Assembly (NCBI GenBank): GCA_037976565.1
Contig: CP137672.1
Location: forward strand, 28,546,877-28,610,876
Origin: Mesocentrotus franciscanus
Taxonomy: Eukaryota; Echinodermata; Echinoidea; Camarodonta; Strongylocentrotidae
Reading direction: 5' to 3'
DNA length: 64,000 nt
In this document: positions 1 through 12,700 of the stretch, in pieces
How positions within the stretch are numbered: the first letter of the stretch is position 1
Layout: each line of letters opens with the position of its first letter
Notes under the pieces: generated by a model
The model's database searches: none
The model's input: the letters and a program-made list of their open reading frames with translations, nothing else
Told to the model about the DNA's origin: nothing
Made by a program: the position numbers and the translations under genes

Positions 1-387
1 TATATTTTTCACCAAATATAATTTCTATCTTCTCAGCTATGATGTTTCCTCTTTGAAAAGTAAAGGTTTTGTTATTGAATTCAAAATTATTTCCAACGAA
101 AGCTTGGTGCATGATACATGAACAACTTCAACTGGTACGTCACATTTTCAAAAAAAATTATGTGCCCATGTCATGCTAAAAGGCATCACATCATGCCAAG
201 AATATCTTCATTTATATATCTCTTGTACATTTTCGTAAGCAATATTGTACATCAAAGGGTAGTGATACATCTAATTTGTCAGAATACCTTCACTTATTCT
301 TTGGGGTAAGGTTTACTTTAAAGTAGATCATTGGTATGAACGGCATGGTCTGATCGTCCATGTTGACATGCAAGGGATTAATATTGA
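1..387. other. unassigned AT-rich sequence
   Basis: No coding potential or recognisable repeat seen. It runs up to the point (about base 388) where the reading frame of the adjacent LINE relic opens; an in-frame TGA at 385-387 marks the limit. Confidence 0.5.
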
Positions 388-1491
388 TATAAATACATTT
401 TGTCATCTGTTAAATTTCTCTTGACGGTACACGACCTCACCAAAACACAATTGTTTAAACTAGATGCTCTCAGTAGCAAGTACGTGAAAAAGTGGTTAGA
501 ATTTCCCCCACGCGGAGCCACGTCTGCAATAATCCACAGTCCATGTGGATTAGATATTCCCCAATTGTCACAGGTATATTTCGAATGCCACTGCATGAGC
601 ATAGCACATGGTCTTACAAGAGCTGACACAAGGGTTCAGGTCGCTGTTGAACAAAAACTGGATCGGGAGTTAAGTTACAGTAACAAATCCTATGGAAATG
701 TAGAAGCGGCAATCGTTGTAGAAAAGGTCATTAGTTCAATGTCAGATAACAATTGGAAAATGTTGAGGAAGGGAGTGAAATCTGACGTCAGAGAAGAAAG
801 GGATAAGAAGTGGGTCAGTAAAACCCAAACGCTGGTGGTTCAAGGACAATACCTAAACCTGTTAAACGAACAAGATGTCGATATATCATGGAAACGCATA
901 ATCTATAATCTTCCCAGAAGAGTGCTAAGTTTTGCCGTTAGGGCTTCCATTGATGCACTCCCTACATTCCGAAATCTACAAAGATGGGGAAAGCGCCTAA
1001 CAGGCAAATGTGATCTTTGCAACAATACGCAAACCCTACATCATGTATTAAACCATTGTCAAACGATGTTAACTCAAGGGCGCTACACATGGCGGCATGA
1101 TAGTATTTTGAGCTACATATCGCAAGTAGTGCAATCATCTGAACTGGTATCAAACGGGAGCATACGTGTAAACGTCGATTTACCAGGTAGCATGACAAGT
1201 AACAGAAGTACTATTCCGGTAAACATATTACCAACATCAGACCGCCCTGACATGGTCCTTTTCCACCCTCATGAAAAAGAAATGTTCATCTTTGAATTGA
1301 CAGTCCCATTTGAGAATAACATGACGAATAGCTATAGGTACAAGGTTAATAAGTACACATCCCTTGTTAATAACCTGAGACACTCTGGTTATAAATGTAC
1401 ACTGTGGTGCGTAGAAATTGGATCAAGGGGATATATTTCCGAAGAAAATAGAGCAGCACTAAAAGGGATGCTAAAATTGATAATGGTATAA
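388..1491 (+). pseudogene. 5'-truncated R2-like LINE ORF: zinc knuckle and restriction-like endonuclease
   Basis: This is the C-terminal part of a non-LTR retrotransposon polyprotein, about 363 residues, uninterrupted but lacking the reverse transcriptase core. Numbering from base 400, a CCHC knuckle (C-x2-C-x7-H-x4-C, residues 204-220) is the spacing typical of R2-type elements. It is followed by an RPD at 282-284 and a Glu at 299 (PD-x14-E), then ELTVPFE, which fits the restriction-like endonuclease that nicks the target in R2/NeSL-type LINEs. There is no ATG at the start: the frame opens after a TGA at 385-387, so the copy is 5'-truncated as usual for target-primed reverse transcription. 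The clean frame suggests a fairly young insertion. It could belong to another restriction-like-endonuclease clade; class assignment is from the two motifs only. Confidence 0.75.
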
Positions 1492-2107
1492 AAACAAATT
1501 AAACATGTCTGTCAGACGCTGAGCCGACTAGCCCTTGTAACATCCTATGGAGTCTACCAGCTCAGAAATGAACCACAATGGACTGATGCGGGGTACATGT
1601 CCGTCCCTGACTCACAGGTCCTTAAATAGACACCCACTCCCTCCCCTGAACATATTGAAGAACCCATCCTATTTTAGATGGTCACTTTAGACAATTAATC
1701 TTACAAGGGGAACAACAGTGCAAGTACGAAGGAGATGTACTTTCATTTTGTTTTTCTTTCTTCAAATGTATAACTACGACAATGCTCAAAGATGTATACA
1801 ACGATGCAATACCTGTTATGAATTTTATGTATTATGCAATATATAAAATGTATTTATTTAAGAAACCATTTTGTATTTAAATACTACATGTATACCATTC
1901 CACGTTTGATGTAAGTAATATTTATCCGAGTAGAAAGACAATTTAGATTCATGACCCACATTCGTAAAACAAACTATTAGTATCACAATCATAGTAATAA
2001 CATATATGCTAGAGAAACTATTATAATGTCGCAAAATCAAGCATAATGCACTTATTTCTGGTTACATTATTTTCTACTATTTCAACTGGTATTTAAGATC
2101 GCCAAAG
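1492..2107. other. probable 3' UTR of the LINE, then unassigned sequence
   Basis: Non-coding sequence directly after the LINE stop codon. The first 350 bases are probably the LINE 3' UTR; the end of the element is not clear. Nothing else recognised. Confidence 0.35.
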
Positions 2108-2108
2108 A

Positions 2109-2141
<33 letters not shown>

Positions 2142-2275
2142 GCGTGTATGTGTGCGTGTGCGTGTGTGTGTACGTGTGCATATGTATGTATATATATATG
2201 TATATGTTTATGCGTATATATGTGTATATATGTGTATGTATATGTATGTGTATATGTGTGTATATGTATATGCAT
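2108..2275. repeat. (TA)n/(TG)n compound microsatellite
   Basis: A run of TA dinucleotides passes into TG/TA mixed alternating purine-pyrimidine sequence for about 170 bases. Apparent open frames here are low-complexity artefacts. Confidence 0.95.
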
Positions 2276-2532
2276 TATTAGAATCGGATTGCTTATTACC
2301 GTTGAGGAATCTCAACTTCGTACTTTTCTTTCCATTATTTTGTTGGCTATTCTCTTCATTTGCTTTATATGTTTCCTATATTGTACATGTTGTATTTGTC
2401 TTGTATACCCTGCCAGTGACACAGTTGTGTATTGTATACTACATTGTGTTATGGACCTAGGTTCAAATGTTTATACTTCTTTGTTTATTACGCTGAATAA
2501 AGATGAAACACATATATATATTATTTAATATT
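2276..2532 (+). other. possible retroposon 3' tail
   Basis: T-rich non-coding sequence ending in AATAAAGATGAAACACA followed by a short TA run, a form common at the 3' end of LINE/SINE copies. No coding part is attached, so this is tentative. Confidence 0.3.
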
Positions 2533-2798
2533 ACTATAGCCATTGAAATAATTATGACATTATTACATCATGTACGAAGGAGGCTTTTTATGTTAAGTTG
2601 AAAACAAAATCATCACCCGATATTTGACGATTCTACAAGTTACTATACCTTGCTCGCAGCCTAACGAATTTTCTTCTGTAGATTAAAAAGAAGTGTGTTA
2701 CGGAACTTATTATGGGTGAAGTGTCTTTCCTTTCTTCTTCTTTGTTTAGAGTATATAAAGGATACGAGTTTACTCATGGACCCCGGATTTTTCAACAC

Positions 2799-2838
2799 AA
2801 GAGAGCGAGAGAGAGAGAGAGAGGGAGAGACAGACAGA
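2799..2838. repeat. (GA)n microsatellite inside S1
   Basis: AGAGAG run following TTCAACACAAGAG. The same tract recurs at the equivalent place in the S1 copies near 21790 and 55945. Confidence 0.9.
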
Positions 2839-2962
2839 CGGAGACAGAAGAGTGACTGTGCCTGGACACCACACAAATCTATGCCCAACTGCTGGGTTTG
2901 TAACAAGGGTAAAAGAAAAAAAGAAAAACACATTTGAAAGGAACATTATGAAAGAAACGTAC

Positions 2963-3038
2963 CTTGATTGAATTCATTTGTAATGATATTCACTCTGGTC
3001 GGTTGTACATGAAAGGAATTATGATCACTGTTTGTAAC
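2963..3038 (-). other. exon-like segment in S1 (copy A)
   Basis: On the minus strand a CTCAG acceptor is followed by 76 open bases and a CAAG|GTACGTTTC donor. The donor end and the encoded ending (…TN-x-FNQ) are also seen at S1 copies ending at 21942 and 56097, and more weakly at 58037. Could be a relic exon of a duplicated gene, or chance. Confidence 0.35.
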
Positions 3039-4211
3039 CTGAGGAGCATGGGTACTTGGAAGCTCAAAAGTGTATTTGTCGAATAGATTCTAAAGATTAA
3101 AATTACAATGGACAACTGTTCGGGAACTTGAAGAGTAAGCATATCCAAATTCGGGTATTTCTCTGTTCCGCTACATTCATAACTAAAATAATATACGAGA
3201 AAACTCAGACAGACATATAACAGAAGTGAAAAATGGAAACAATATTTTGGCTTTTGTTTATTACACTTTACCTAATATTCATGTCCACCATTCCTTACAA
3301 GATTTTAGATGTGTATATCTATTGTAATGCAATTCATTTTTTTAATAAGTGAAATAAGTGAAATAAGATAAATACCGAATCACATCTATATCATTTAGCT
3401 ATGGTATTGTATACTTGAACCCAAGATTACGAACTGGCTCATTGCCAGAACTCAAATTGCAAAAACAAGTTGGTGTTCTTCTGGAGTGAATAATTCTCAT
3501 AAATGAAATAGATTTGTCAACTGCTATGTATTAGTATTTTAAAATCAATTAGTTACAATTGTTCCCCTGTTATATATTTTTCACCAACTCTATCAAGTTG
3601 TCTATTTGATCGTAAATTCTAAGTTCCCAGTACTTAGCATCCTTGCGTACATATGGAATTAACGCAAATAACACTGCATGTCCGGCGAATGTCGCATAAT
3701 ATATTCGATTTTTAAATTTCTCTTTTAATTACACTTAATCCTGTTTTTGTCATCAATTTTAATTGCATATTACACTCGCTATACATCATGTAAAATACAC
3801 AACATCGGGAGTATTGACATTATATTGATCTCATAATTTTTTTCTTTTTAAAATTCTGTCAAAACATGTTCTCCAACTTACCATTCAAAAAGTTTCTTTC
3901 CTCCAATTACTACAAAATATTCCCCTTCTCAACCAAATACACTGACTTCGTCTGAGAAGATTTTTTGCTTTCATATTTGAAAATTCCAACAATTTCAAAT
4001 TGATTCGAACACAATTCAATGAGAAAGGGAAATCAAATTTCCCTGGAAGACTGGCCAATATAAACCTACGACTATTTAGGGAGATGTTAGTTGGTCAAGC
4101 ATTCATGTCCGTGTCACGGCCAGCTCTTTGTCTTAGCCTACAAACTGATCCTCATCGAACCCAGGTTTGAAACTATGTCGGTCCCAGATGTTAATAAAAA
4201 TCCAATGACGA

Positions 4212-4215
4212 ACAA

Positions 4216-4247
<32 letters not shown>
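4212..4247. repeat. (CA)n microsatellite
   Basis: ACACAC run with a few CG interruptions inside S1 copy A; the corresponding place in S1 copy C (about 57872) has a shorter CA run. Confidence 0.9.
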
Positions 4248-4619
4248 TCGAATAAGAAGCTGTGCTCATTTTATTTTGGGGACCATAAAATCATAATTTG
4301 ATTGCTATAGATAGCCCAATGCTCCATACCCCAAATACTAAAACTCACTGCTCCCCATAATTATGCCAATGGCCAATTGTATTCATCTCATAGAAATTAT
4401 GTTCACGTTCCAATATACATCATTGCCATGTTCCCACATTTCAAAAGGTGATGGACAAGGATATTGAATTTGCCTTAGGTTGATTTTCCAAAGTCTTTTT
4501 GATGTACAACTAATGTTGTATATCAGGTTCGGCCTAATTTCGTCACCTCCAATTTTAGTCTGTATTTTGTTTTGTTATGTATAATAATATGTGACTATTT
4601 TTGTGATTGTATTATGTAA

Positions 4620-4940
4620 TACAGGCTCTCTTGTAAAGCAGGTATATGTACAGAAGAGACTTTCTTGTATATGGAGCACAGAATAAATTAACGAATGAAC
4701 GAATAAGTAGATCGTTTCTATATTTTTTTAGCAACAGTAACAGCCAATTGCTCAACGTTGCCCGAATTTCATGTTGTTCTCTAACGACATGAGATCACAA
4801 ATCGTCATCATCATAATCATCATCAACAACAAGAACAACAACTCTTTAAGAGAAAGACCTGTTCTAGGTTCATGAAATACCAAGTCGACTATCCTAAGCC
4901 TAAGCCACACTAGGCGTACGACCGGTTGCCGACTTCCGAA
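4620..4940. repeat. S2 repeat, short partial copy
   Basis: Starts with a GCTCTCTTGTAAAGCAG module that ends in AATAAATTAACGAATGAACGAA (also at 20029, 58833 and 63538), then the CGACATGAGATCA…AAAGACC…AGGTTCAT stretch that heads the longer S2 copies at 7835 and 20350. Confidence 0.65.
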
Positions 4941-7294
4941 AAACAAATAAAAGCTGCGACCAACGCCAACCAATTTGCAAGAATTTGCAGTGGGTGGTCA
5001 GTAGACGAATGTCGTACGAAAATTGTCAGATCGTCAAATATTTTCATTCACTAATTTTTGACCGCTCGTAGAAATATGGGAAATGGTTGGCAGTAGTTCG
5101 AAGATCAATTGCCGATGTTTTTATGACAGTCGGCAAGCTTTATAATGGGGGAGGGAATGACCATTGGTGCAATTTTGAATAAGAATATTACATTTCTTGC
5201 TCATTATTAGCAATTGTATTTGTTTAGGTGCAGTGCGACTTCATTCTAATCGTTCACTCTGTGATGCTTCTTTACTTTTCTTTAAAAAAAATAACTTAGT
5301 TGCATCATGGACCTACTAAGAATAGTTGCATTGAAGCTGATTATTATTATTTGATGATAACAGTGATATCCATTGTCATTAATAAACTAGAGAATGTGGA
5401 TAGAGGGAAACGGGAAACGGTTAAAAATGGAAGCTATGAAGATGATGTTGAAGTTGCGTGTAAATTACAGAGATGTTGCAGTTGGTAGGGGGGGGGGGTT
5501 ATAGTAATATAAGGGGGAGGTAAAATATTTGTCACTGATTAGAACAGAAGTCATATATTGTTATCTTTTTTCAAGTGGCTGCCTTGAAAGAGCAAAGAGT
5601 TATTACATGTACATGTATGTGGCTATACTGAATTTGGGCTATTAACTCGTTAATAGACAATTACAATGATGATGTTGGTGATTCTCAGTTTTAATAATGA
5701 CCAATATTTTGTTCAAAACATTATGTTTACATTTATTTGCTTTTTTTAGAGAATTTATTAGAATCGAATCTCGGAAGTATTATGAAGTGGATTGAGATTT
5801 TTGATATACCAGACAGTAGCAAATGTAATATATTTATCAATGAACAGATAATACTTCATAAATTAACTTCTGGACTTACATTTGGTCATTTACCAGACTG
5901 CTGCAGCAGGACAAAAGATTTATATTATAGAAAAAAAAATAATAAAATGGATAACATGATCTAAGTATATCAAGAACATTATAAACAACTTATTTTAAAA
6001 GTTTTCTATTCTCTTTTCTTACTCCCGACCAGTGGATGTCGGGAGTCAGCAACCGGTCGTAGCTCTAGTTGCAGTTGGAAAAAAAGGTTTATATTATGGA
6101 AGAAAAAGGAAAGAAGAGCTAGTGGCGTAGCTAGGGAGGGCACGTGCCCTCCTCCTCTTCAATCTTATGGTGTAAAAAAGAGAGGAGAGCGAGGAGAGAG
6201 ATGAAAGAAAAGGGAAATGAACGAGTGATAATATAAGGAGACAGATTGCTCGAAAACGCTCTTTAAAGATTACGACAATGTGAATCAGTAACATGGGGAC
6301 AACATGATAAGTCGTAAATGAACTATGTGTAAGAGGTTCATTAGACGACTGCGTCCTTGCTGTAGCGTACAGCAGAGAAGAAAACGAAATGGAGATACGA
6401 GTGAAAGATAGAAGACATATATGGGGGGAAAAGACAGAGAGAGCATGTATGTGTGTCTTTTCACTTACAATGCAAACTTTTCCCAGTCTTGTTTGTTTGT
6501 TTGTTTTGTTTTTATTTCTGAGTTTTCAAAATAATCATATACATAAAGTAACAATTATTTCTTCATTATACATAATTATAAATTTTTAAGTACATTAAAT
6601 ATGATGCATACAAACACAAATATTTATCAATGAAAAAAGATAAATTACAAAAAACGCAGGAGACCGCCATCATGAGCGGTAAGCTTGAAGTCGATGGCGG
6701 CATAACTCTTAAATTATATAATTGTACACGCGAAATTGATCAAGTGGGTGAAGTGAAAAGGCATGTGCAAGTGCGGATGGGGTTCTGGTACGTAATGTCT
6801 ATAATCCAATACTAGTGTATTTTAAGAATTAATACATTAAAAATATATTCGAATTCAGAGACGAAGTTTAATGAAGTTTAATGTTTAAGGGGCAATAGGG
6901 TATATACCCTCCCGGCCTAGTCAATCTGCCCCATCACATGTTGACCATCTAGTACAGCGTTTTTCAACCGGGGTGCCACGAGAGTATTTTTAGTTACTTT
7001 GAAAATATATTTTTGAGTAACGTCAACCTCACAAAAACAAAGTATCAGAAACTGCATGTTGCCTAAATATATAACACTTTGGGCATTCTGATGAGGAATA
7101 ACATTTGAGAGATAGTAACATGTATTTTTCCTCGCTCGTAAAACTTAATAAAAAACGAAACTGTTTCAGGTAGCGAGGTCCATGAAGTTCCCCAAGTGAT
7201 TATACGACGATATTTGGGCACATGGCTGCCCAAATATCTTGATTCGGGCAGCATTGCGGACGAATATAACCTCATTTCTCGTATCTTTATATCG
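4941..7294. other. unassigned region with decayed repeat ends
   Basis: No gene recognised. It includes a poly-G run near 5490, a single hAT-like terminus (GTGGCGTAGCTAGGGAGG near 6123) and another (CAGCGTTTTTCAACC near 6958), neither with a matching partner that I could find. Small open frames here show no family features. Confidence 0.4.
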
Positions 7295-7356
7295 AAATAA
7301 TAATAATAATAATAATGATAATAACAATAATGATAATGATAATAGTGATAATAATA
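7295..7356. repeat. (AAT)n-like microsatellite
   Basis: AATAATAAT run with GAT and CAA interruptions. Confidence 0.9.
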
Positions 7357-7444
7357 CATGAGATTTATAAGACGCTAATCCACTTGAAATCAAATGCTCA
7401 AGGCGCACTTGTGAAAAGAATTTATAAGACGAATTAAACATATA

Positions 7445-7766
7445 GGGTGGTATTCTCATAAGTTAAGCCGGGACTAAGTCCAGACTAAACAAGAATTTTA
7501 GTTCACACTTCTATGGAATGCTAGGTGTCATCTTCCTCCTTCAATATTCATGACAAAGATAATCTACCAAAGACTTTACTGAAAATCGGTTCATACTCAT
7601 ATTATCTTTTTCTTCCCATTTCATTGCAAAATTAATATTTTGGACACTTTTCATTGCAGGATTAAAATAATCTGTACAGGGTAAATGAGTTGACAACAGG
7701 CACTCCATAAAAGTGTGAACTAGTTAAGCCAGGCTTAACTTAGTACGTGCTATCGGAATACCACCC
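7445..7766. mobile_element. MITE with GGGTGGTATTC terminal inverted repeats
   Basis: A 322-bp element starting GGGTGGTATTC and ending GAATACCACCC, flanked on both sides by ATA. Subterminal AGTTAAGCC is also inverted near the right end (GGCTTAACT). G-rich termini and a 3-bp duplication suggest PIF/Harbinger ancestry, but the duplication is short and the class is uncertain. No transposase. Confidence 0.6.
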
Positions 7767-7834
7767 ATAGGTTTTAAGATTGTTTTTAAACCCATCAACC
7801 GATCTGTTTTTTTAATTTTTCGAGGGAGAGCATT

Positions 7835-9195
7835 CCAAAACAAATCTTGAGATCATGAATCATCACCACGATCATCAAGAACAACTACAGCAACAAGTTT
7901 TCAACGGAAAGACCCTTTTTAGGTTCATTAAATGCAAAGTTCACTATCCTACCGGGGATATTTGGGGAATCGCTTCGAACACGATGACGTTCCATATGTT
8001 ACCAGAGCCAAAATACCTTATACTTGCCCAGGTATAGACTAAAGAACCTTAAGACATGCTAGTGTGGGTATATAGTCCAACTGCTCATCATTCTCACAAT
8101 GCTAATAACATTTAGTCAAATTGTTTATGATATTTACTAAGGATTAGGGTTTCTGCAATATAAACATGGATTGTATGTTACTCTATTCCGATGAGCATCA
8201 TAAGCTAATTAAACGAAGTCAACAACAAATGTAGAGATAACGAGTCAAAAATGATATTTTATACTCACTGTTTGCTTAGATCCTGCTATATTTGAAGTAA
8301 ATCGTGAAATGAGGCCACGAGCTCTCTCCTCAGAAATATATATCCAATTGTAGCCGAGCTAAAAGAATTTCATACATAATCTTGCACAGGTCCAATAAAC
8401 TAACAGGCAAACAATTGACCTGAGAGGTCTGTTCTGGAACGTGTTATAAAGAAACGAAATGCGTTTACAATGTCTCTCGCAAGATAAGAGGAGAGTTTGT
8501 CACTGTGTAATGAATCCGATTTTGACACGATGTCGAAACATGCAGTGTGTGGTATAAAATGATATAGAAATCAATCTAATGCAGATTCCCTTTGTACAAA
8601 ATATGGGCTCCGTTCCATCAGATTTTCATGTAGAAGTGACGGATAACTCGCATCAAATAAAAATACAGGCTGCGTGACTCTGTATTTCACAGTCTGGTGA
8701 CATTGAGCAGGTGACTGATGCACGTCAGTCGAACCACGTGGTCCAAAAACAAAACCAGAGGAAAATACACATAACAAGAGCTAGCCAACCAAACAAAGGA
8801 ATACACATTTCTTGCTCAGTGAGTCGGTCCTGGTAGGCATTGTGATGCAAATCATATCATGTCATATAGTGGCCTGGGCATGATCCACCTAATAAGTGAA
8901 ACCTAAGTCTCACCCCAGACAGAAAACATTTGGGGGGGGGGGATCGTGGGCTTTATTATATATCATCTGCCATCTCATTTGAGCATCTTTTTCACAATTC
9001 AGTGATGTAGCTAATCTCGATAATTTCTAATCTTCTGTTGCAATTATAAACATTGTTTTTCATTTTTGTTAAGGGTTTGTTAGGTCTTTTGTTTCCCAGT
9101 CTATAGCGGAAATTGATTATTTGTTATTTGTTCTTTCGATCTTCGTTGTATTATAATTGTTATACATGTGTTTATTTGTTATATTCATAAGACCA
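7835..9195. repeat. S2 long repeat, copy at 7.8-9.2 kb
   Basis: Aligns by eye with 20350-21754 and with 52120-53500, sharing AACAACTACAGCAACAAG, TTTAGGTTCATTAAATGCAA, TTTCACAGTCTGGTGACATTGAGCAG and TTGTGATGCAAATCA. The homology stops at about 9195, where the composite insertion begins. A minus-strand CAG acceptor lies at 8694-8696. Confidence 0.75.
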
Positions 9196-9456
9196 ATGGA
9201 AGAACGGTGTATTAATGTAAATGCCACTTAAATGGGATATTCGCCTTATTTATATGTTCATGATTTACCATGAATATTCTAACTTTGTTATAATTATCTT
9301 AATGGAAATAGAGACAAACAAAGAGAACGAGAGGGAGGACCAAACTAGACATGTAGAAGGCTAAAACTTTCATCGCAATGGGTCTATGTTATGATTCTAG
9401 GAAACGTACCATTGGAAGTAACAATGGTTTATCGATCAAGAGTAAATTGAGTATTA

Positions 9457-9712
9457 AGATTATTCGATTTATCGGATCAGCAATTTGTGAGAGAATGCGA
9501 CCAAAATACAAACCAAAGTTTAATCGAGTTGACAGTACTTTAAACAGTGCAAAAGGTCAAACGGCGGAATTGCTGCGCATCCAAGTTTATACGCGCGATA
9601 TATAGCGGCAGGATGCGCGCATTCCTAGCCGTGTACAGTACATGCGCACTGTTATTGGATTTTAATTCACACGCTCAACAACTTCCACTGGGGTAAAACG
9701 TGTTTCTTTTTG
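9457..9712. repeat. module X (first copy)
   Basis: Begins TAAGATTATTCGATTTATCG and ends near GGGTAAAACGTGTTTCTTT; about 98 percent identical by eye to 13465-13714 with a few substitutions and two small indels. Confidence 0.85.
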
Positions 9713-12700
9713 TCGGTCCGGGGATATTAGATCTACGGGGAATATACATCTGATTTATTCGAAAATCATTTGAACATAGCAATGTGTAATTGCCCTGATC
9801 CGGTTCTATTATCAGCTCGTAATACCGGTACCGGCAGTAGCGTCTGCACTGGAAGGTTCGATTGGAAATAGGCCGACCAAGTGTAGCGTTTATATTATAA
9901 GCTAAACACAGTCGGCAGAAGATCAAGCAAGATTAGAATACAGAGAACTATAGACGATATAGTGGACTAGCTCTAGTCTTGCCTCTCGTCAAGATACTAA
10001 CTACATCAGCATAGAGATTCCAGATTTCTAGCTGAACGGCGGCTTCAACCTTAAGACAAGAGACGGGACCTCCGAAAAATCACCTTGTGATGTTGTGTTT
10101 AGACTCTAGACTAGGCTAGATACGAGTTTACGACTTCGGTACACACAAGGACAATCGAACAAACGCAGACTAAACGACCGAGTCAACTCCATCAGCACAA
10201 CAGACAAATGACAAGGTGCCTGAGCCGGCAAAGACATAGGACAAGAAGCAAGCCCAGACAGCCGCAGTGATGTTGATGGAGGCGGCTCCAGCAAGTCCAG
10301 TGCAGAATACATAATCAGCCGCAACCGGGTGAGTTAACACATAGACACCGGTATAGCTTGCATGACATTAGGAATAGAGATCTAGATATGAAGGAAGATC
10401 TAGAATCAATATTGTTATGTAGTAGACAGTAGACTCTGCAGACTACAGACAGTACAGAGCCTTAAATAATAATACTAGATTTTGAGCAATGCGCAAAGGA
10501 CGAGATATCTACTGTACTGTTGAGCTAAGTTAGACAAACATTACAGTCTGGCAGTACTTAGGGTCTTCCTCAACAGTCCCTATAGGCTGTAGGCTAGAGT
10601 CTGCAGTACTAGTAGTATACAGGCTAAGCAATGTCTGAAGACAGAAATATCCATCTGGAACGGGGTAGTTTCAAGTATTATTTTAATTTTCATTTTGGTC
10701 ATACCCTTGGGCATCATCTTATTTCTTACACTACAGTGAGAGCGTTCAGAATGGGGTAGACTTTTCAGAGTAGCAAACGCTTTAATAGACTGAATTTGGT
10801 CTTCGCTTAGACTGTTGGACTTAGAGTATTGCCAATACTATAGTTGCAGAGGATTTGCTTTCAATTCATGAATGTAGACTCTGACTATTCGGTTGGATCT
10901 ACTCTAGCTGACGGTCATTAGACCACCGAGTGGCATGGCACACTATTATGGAGATTTAAAATGGAGCACTTATGCTGGATCAGAGTAGATCCAGAGACCC
11001 ATGGATTTATATTTATGTAACAATCTTGACGGTATAGCCAGCATAAATATTCATGGTATTAAAGTAAAGTGTTAGTAAATTGAAACAATAGAGGTTCACG
11101 GACTCAAGGGGGTCTGAAAGCAAGTCCTACTATAGTACAAAGTGAACAGTTCCTTCACGTGATTACTGTGAACTTGCGAACAATTCAGATACAGGACAAA
11201 ATCATTATTAACCAGGCAGTTTCTTGTTATTTACATTTCTATAGTCTTGCGTATGCTAGTGATTCTGCCTTGCTTGGGATGATTCTTGCAAATTTCAGAG
11301 CAATATAGATCGCTTACCTAAAGTTAAACTAGGCAAAGTCCCTGGAGTTGGGAGGACTGAATTTTAGTCACAATTGCAACCCACTTTGGCCTAATATAGC
11401 ACAGCATATGTGCTCTTCCTTGAATATCGTACTCGGCGGGAGATTTCTTTTATATTTTGGCACAGGTGTTTCTGGGCCCTCATCAATGGGCGAATGGTAG
11501 CAGCAGTTCATGAGATAAGCTAGCGCCAGTGGAAGACCGCCACACAAATCCATAGGCTGGAACCAAATACATGAATTATCAGCGAGGTCGGATAGTTTGG
11601 ACGAGGTGGCTTTACACACCACAAGGAAGACATTTCAATGCCATTAGACGGATAGAAGATATTACAGGAAATGCCAACAAGCAAAATAACATTTAAGCTG
11701 AAATGGGAAATAAAATATTGCACGATAGAGGGCCATGTAGGCTATTTATCGAATTTTCGTTCAGCAAAGTTGTTGCGATGAAACTCGCGAAAGCATGCCT
11801 CCTCATAGACCGAAAGCTTCAGTCTCTGATATCGACGGTTGTTCCGCTGAGATTGCATCTGGCTCCTCTGACCGCCTCTATACATAGACTGAAGTACGGC
11901 GTATGGGGTAGTGTGCGGAACGAATGGTTCGGTTCGGCCGGACCGCGATGAATGAGATATGCAACGAGTTTTTCACTTTTTACGTCTTCACATATTCATT
12001 TTGGCTGCAATATTACACTGAGTATTATAACAAATAATAAATAACCCGGAAATATATACTTGACTTACGATAGCTTGCTCATTTAGATCCTAAATTAATG
12101 ATTAATCCGAGAAAGTCTTGTAGTCAACATGATTTGTTGTCAGCCATCTTGGTTTGAGTTGATGAATATTCATTTTTTCTTTTCGAACGTCCAATAGCTA
12201 CGTATGAGTCAGCCCGGCTTGAGCCGGTGATGTTTGAATATTCATAAGCCCAATATCAAACACGTGCTCTGATTGGCCATTGGGCTTGTTTTGGTCGGTT
12301 GACCCGGAAATATATCGGCCGGGTCATGTCATAGATTACCAGTTCGAATGCCGTTTCATGGTTCTGAGATAAAAATTGGATAATTCATATACGTAAGTCC
12401 GTAAATTTCGCATTTAGAAATAGGTAATAAAACTTATACAACTGTACATAGGAGAAAAAAAATACAAATTTGATTTCTATCTGATTTATAAATCAGAAAA
12501 TTAGATCTAAATAAGGAAAATCGTGGGAGAAAGTTTCGGGGTAACAAGTGCTGCACAATCGGCTCAATCTCTCCCCCCGTTGCGAGCCGTATTGGTTACC
12601 GTCTGTGTATGGGGAATGTCAACAAATGTCAGTTTTATTAAAGAATGACCCATACCAGACGGTTATTTCTGTCTAGCCTCCTCACTAATTGTTGTGTCTT

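Larger units (their letters stand above)
2533..4620. repeat. S1 long repeat, copy A
   Basis: About 2.1 kb that matches 55689-58830 (copy C) through most of its length, and 21755-22300 (copy B) in part. Shared landmarks are the opening TTACTATAGCCATTG, a TATAAAGGATA stretch, a (GA)n tract after TTCAACACAAGAG, and TTAGTTGGTC near 4087. An exon-like piece with a conserved donor lies on the minus strand at 2963-3038. Copies have diverged by substitutions and indels, and no ORF spans them. Confidence 0.8.

Noticed and set aside
2093..2528. Overlapping open frames with many Tyr, Val, His or Cys residues
   Set aside because: They simply translate the TA/TG microsatellite.
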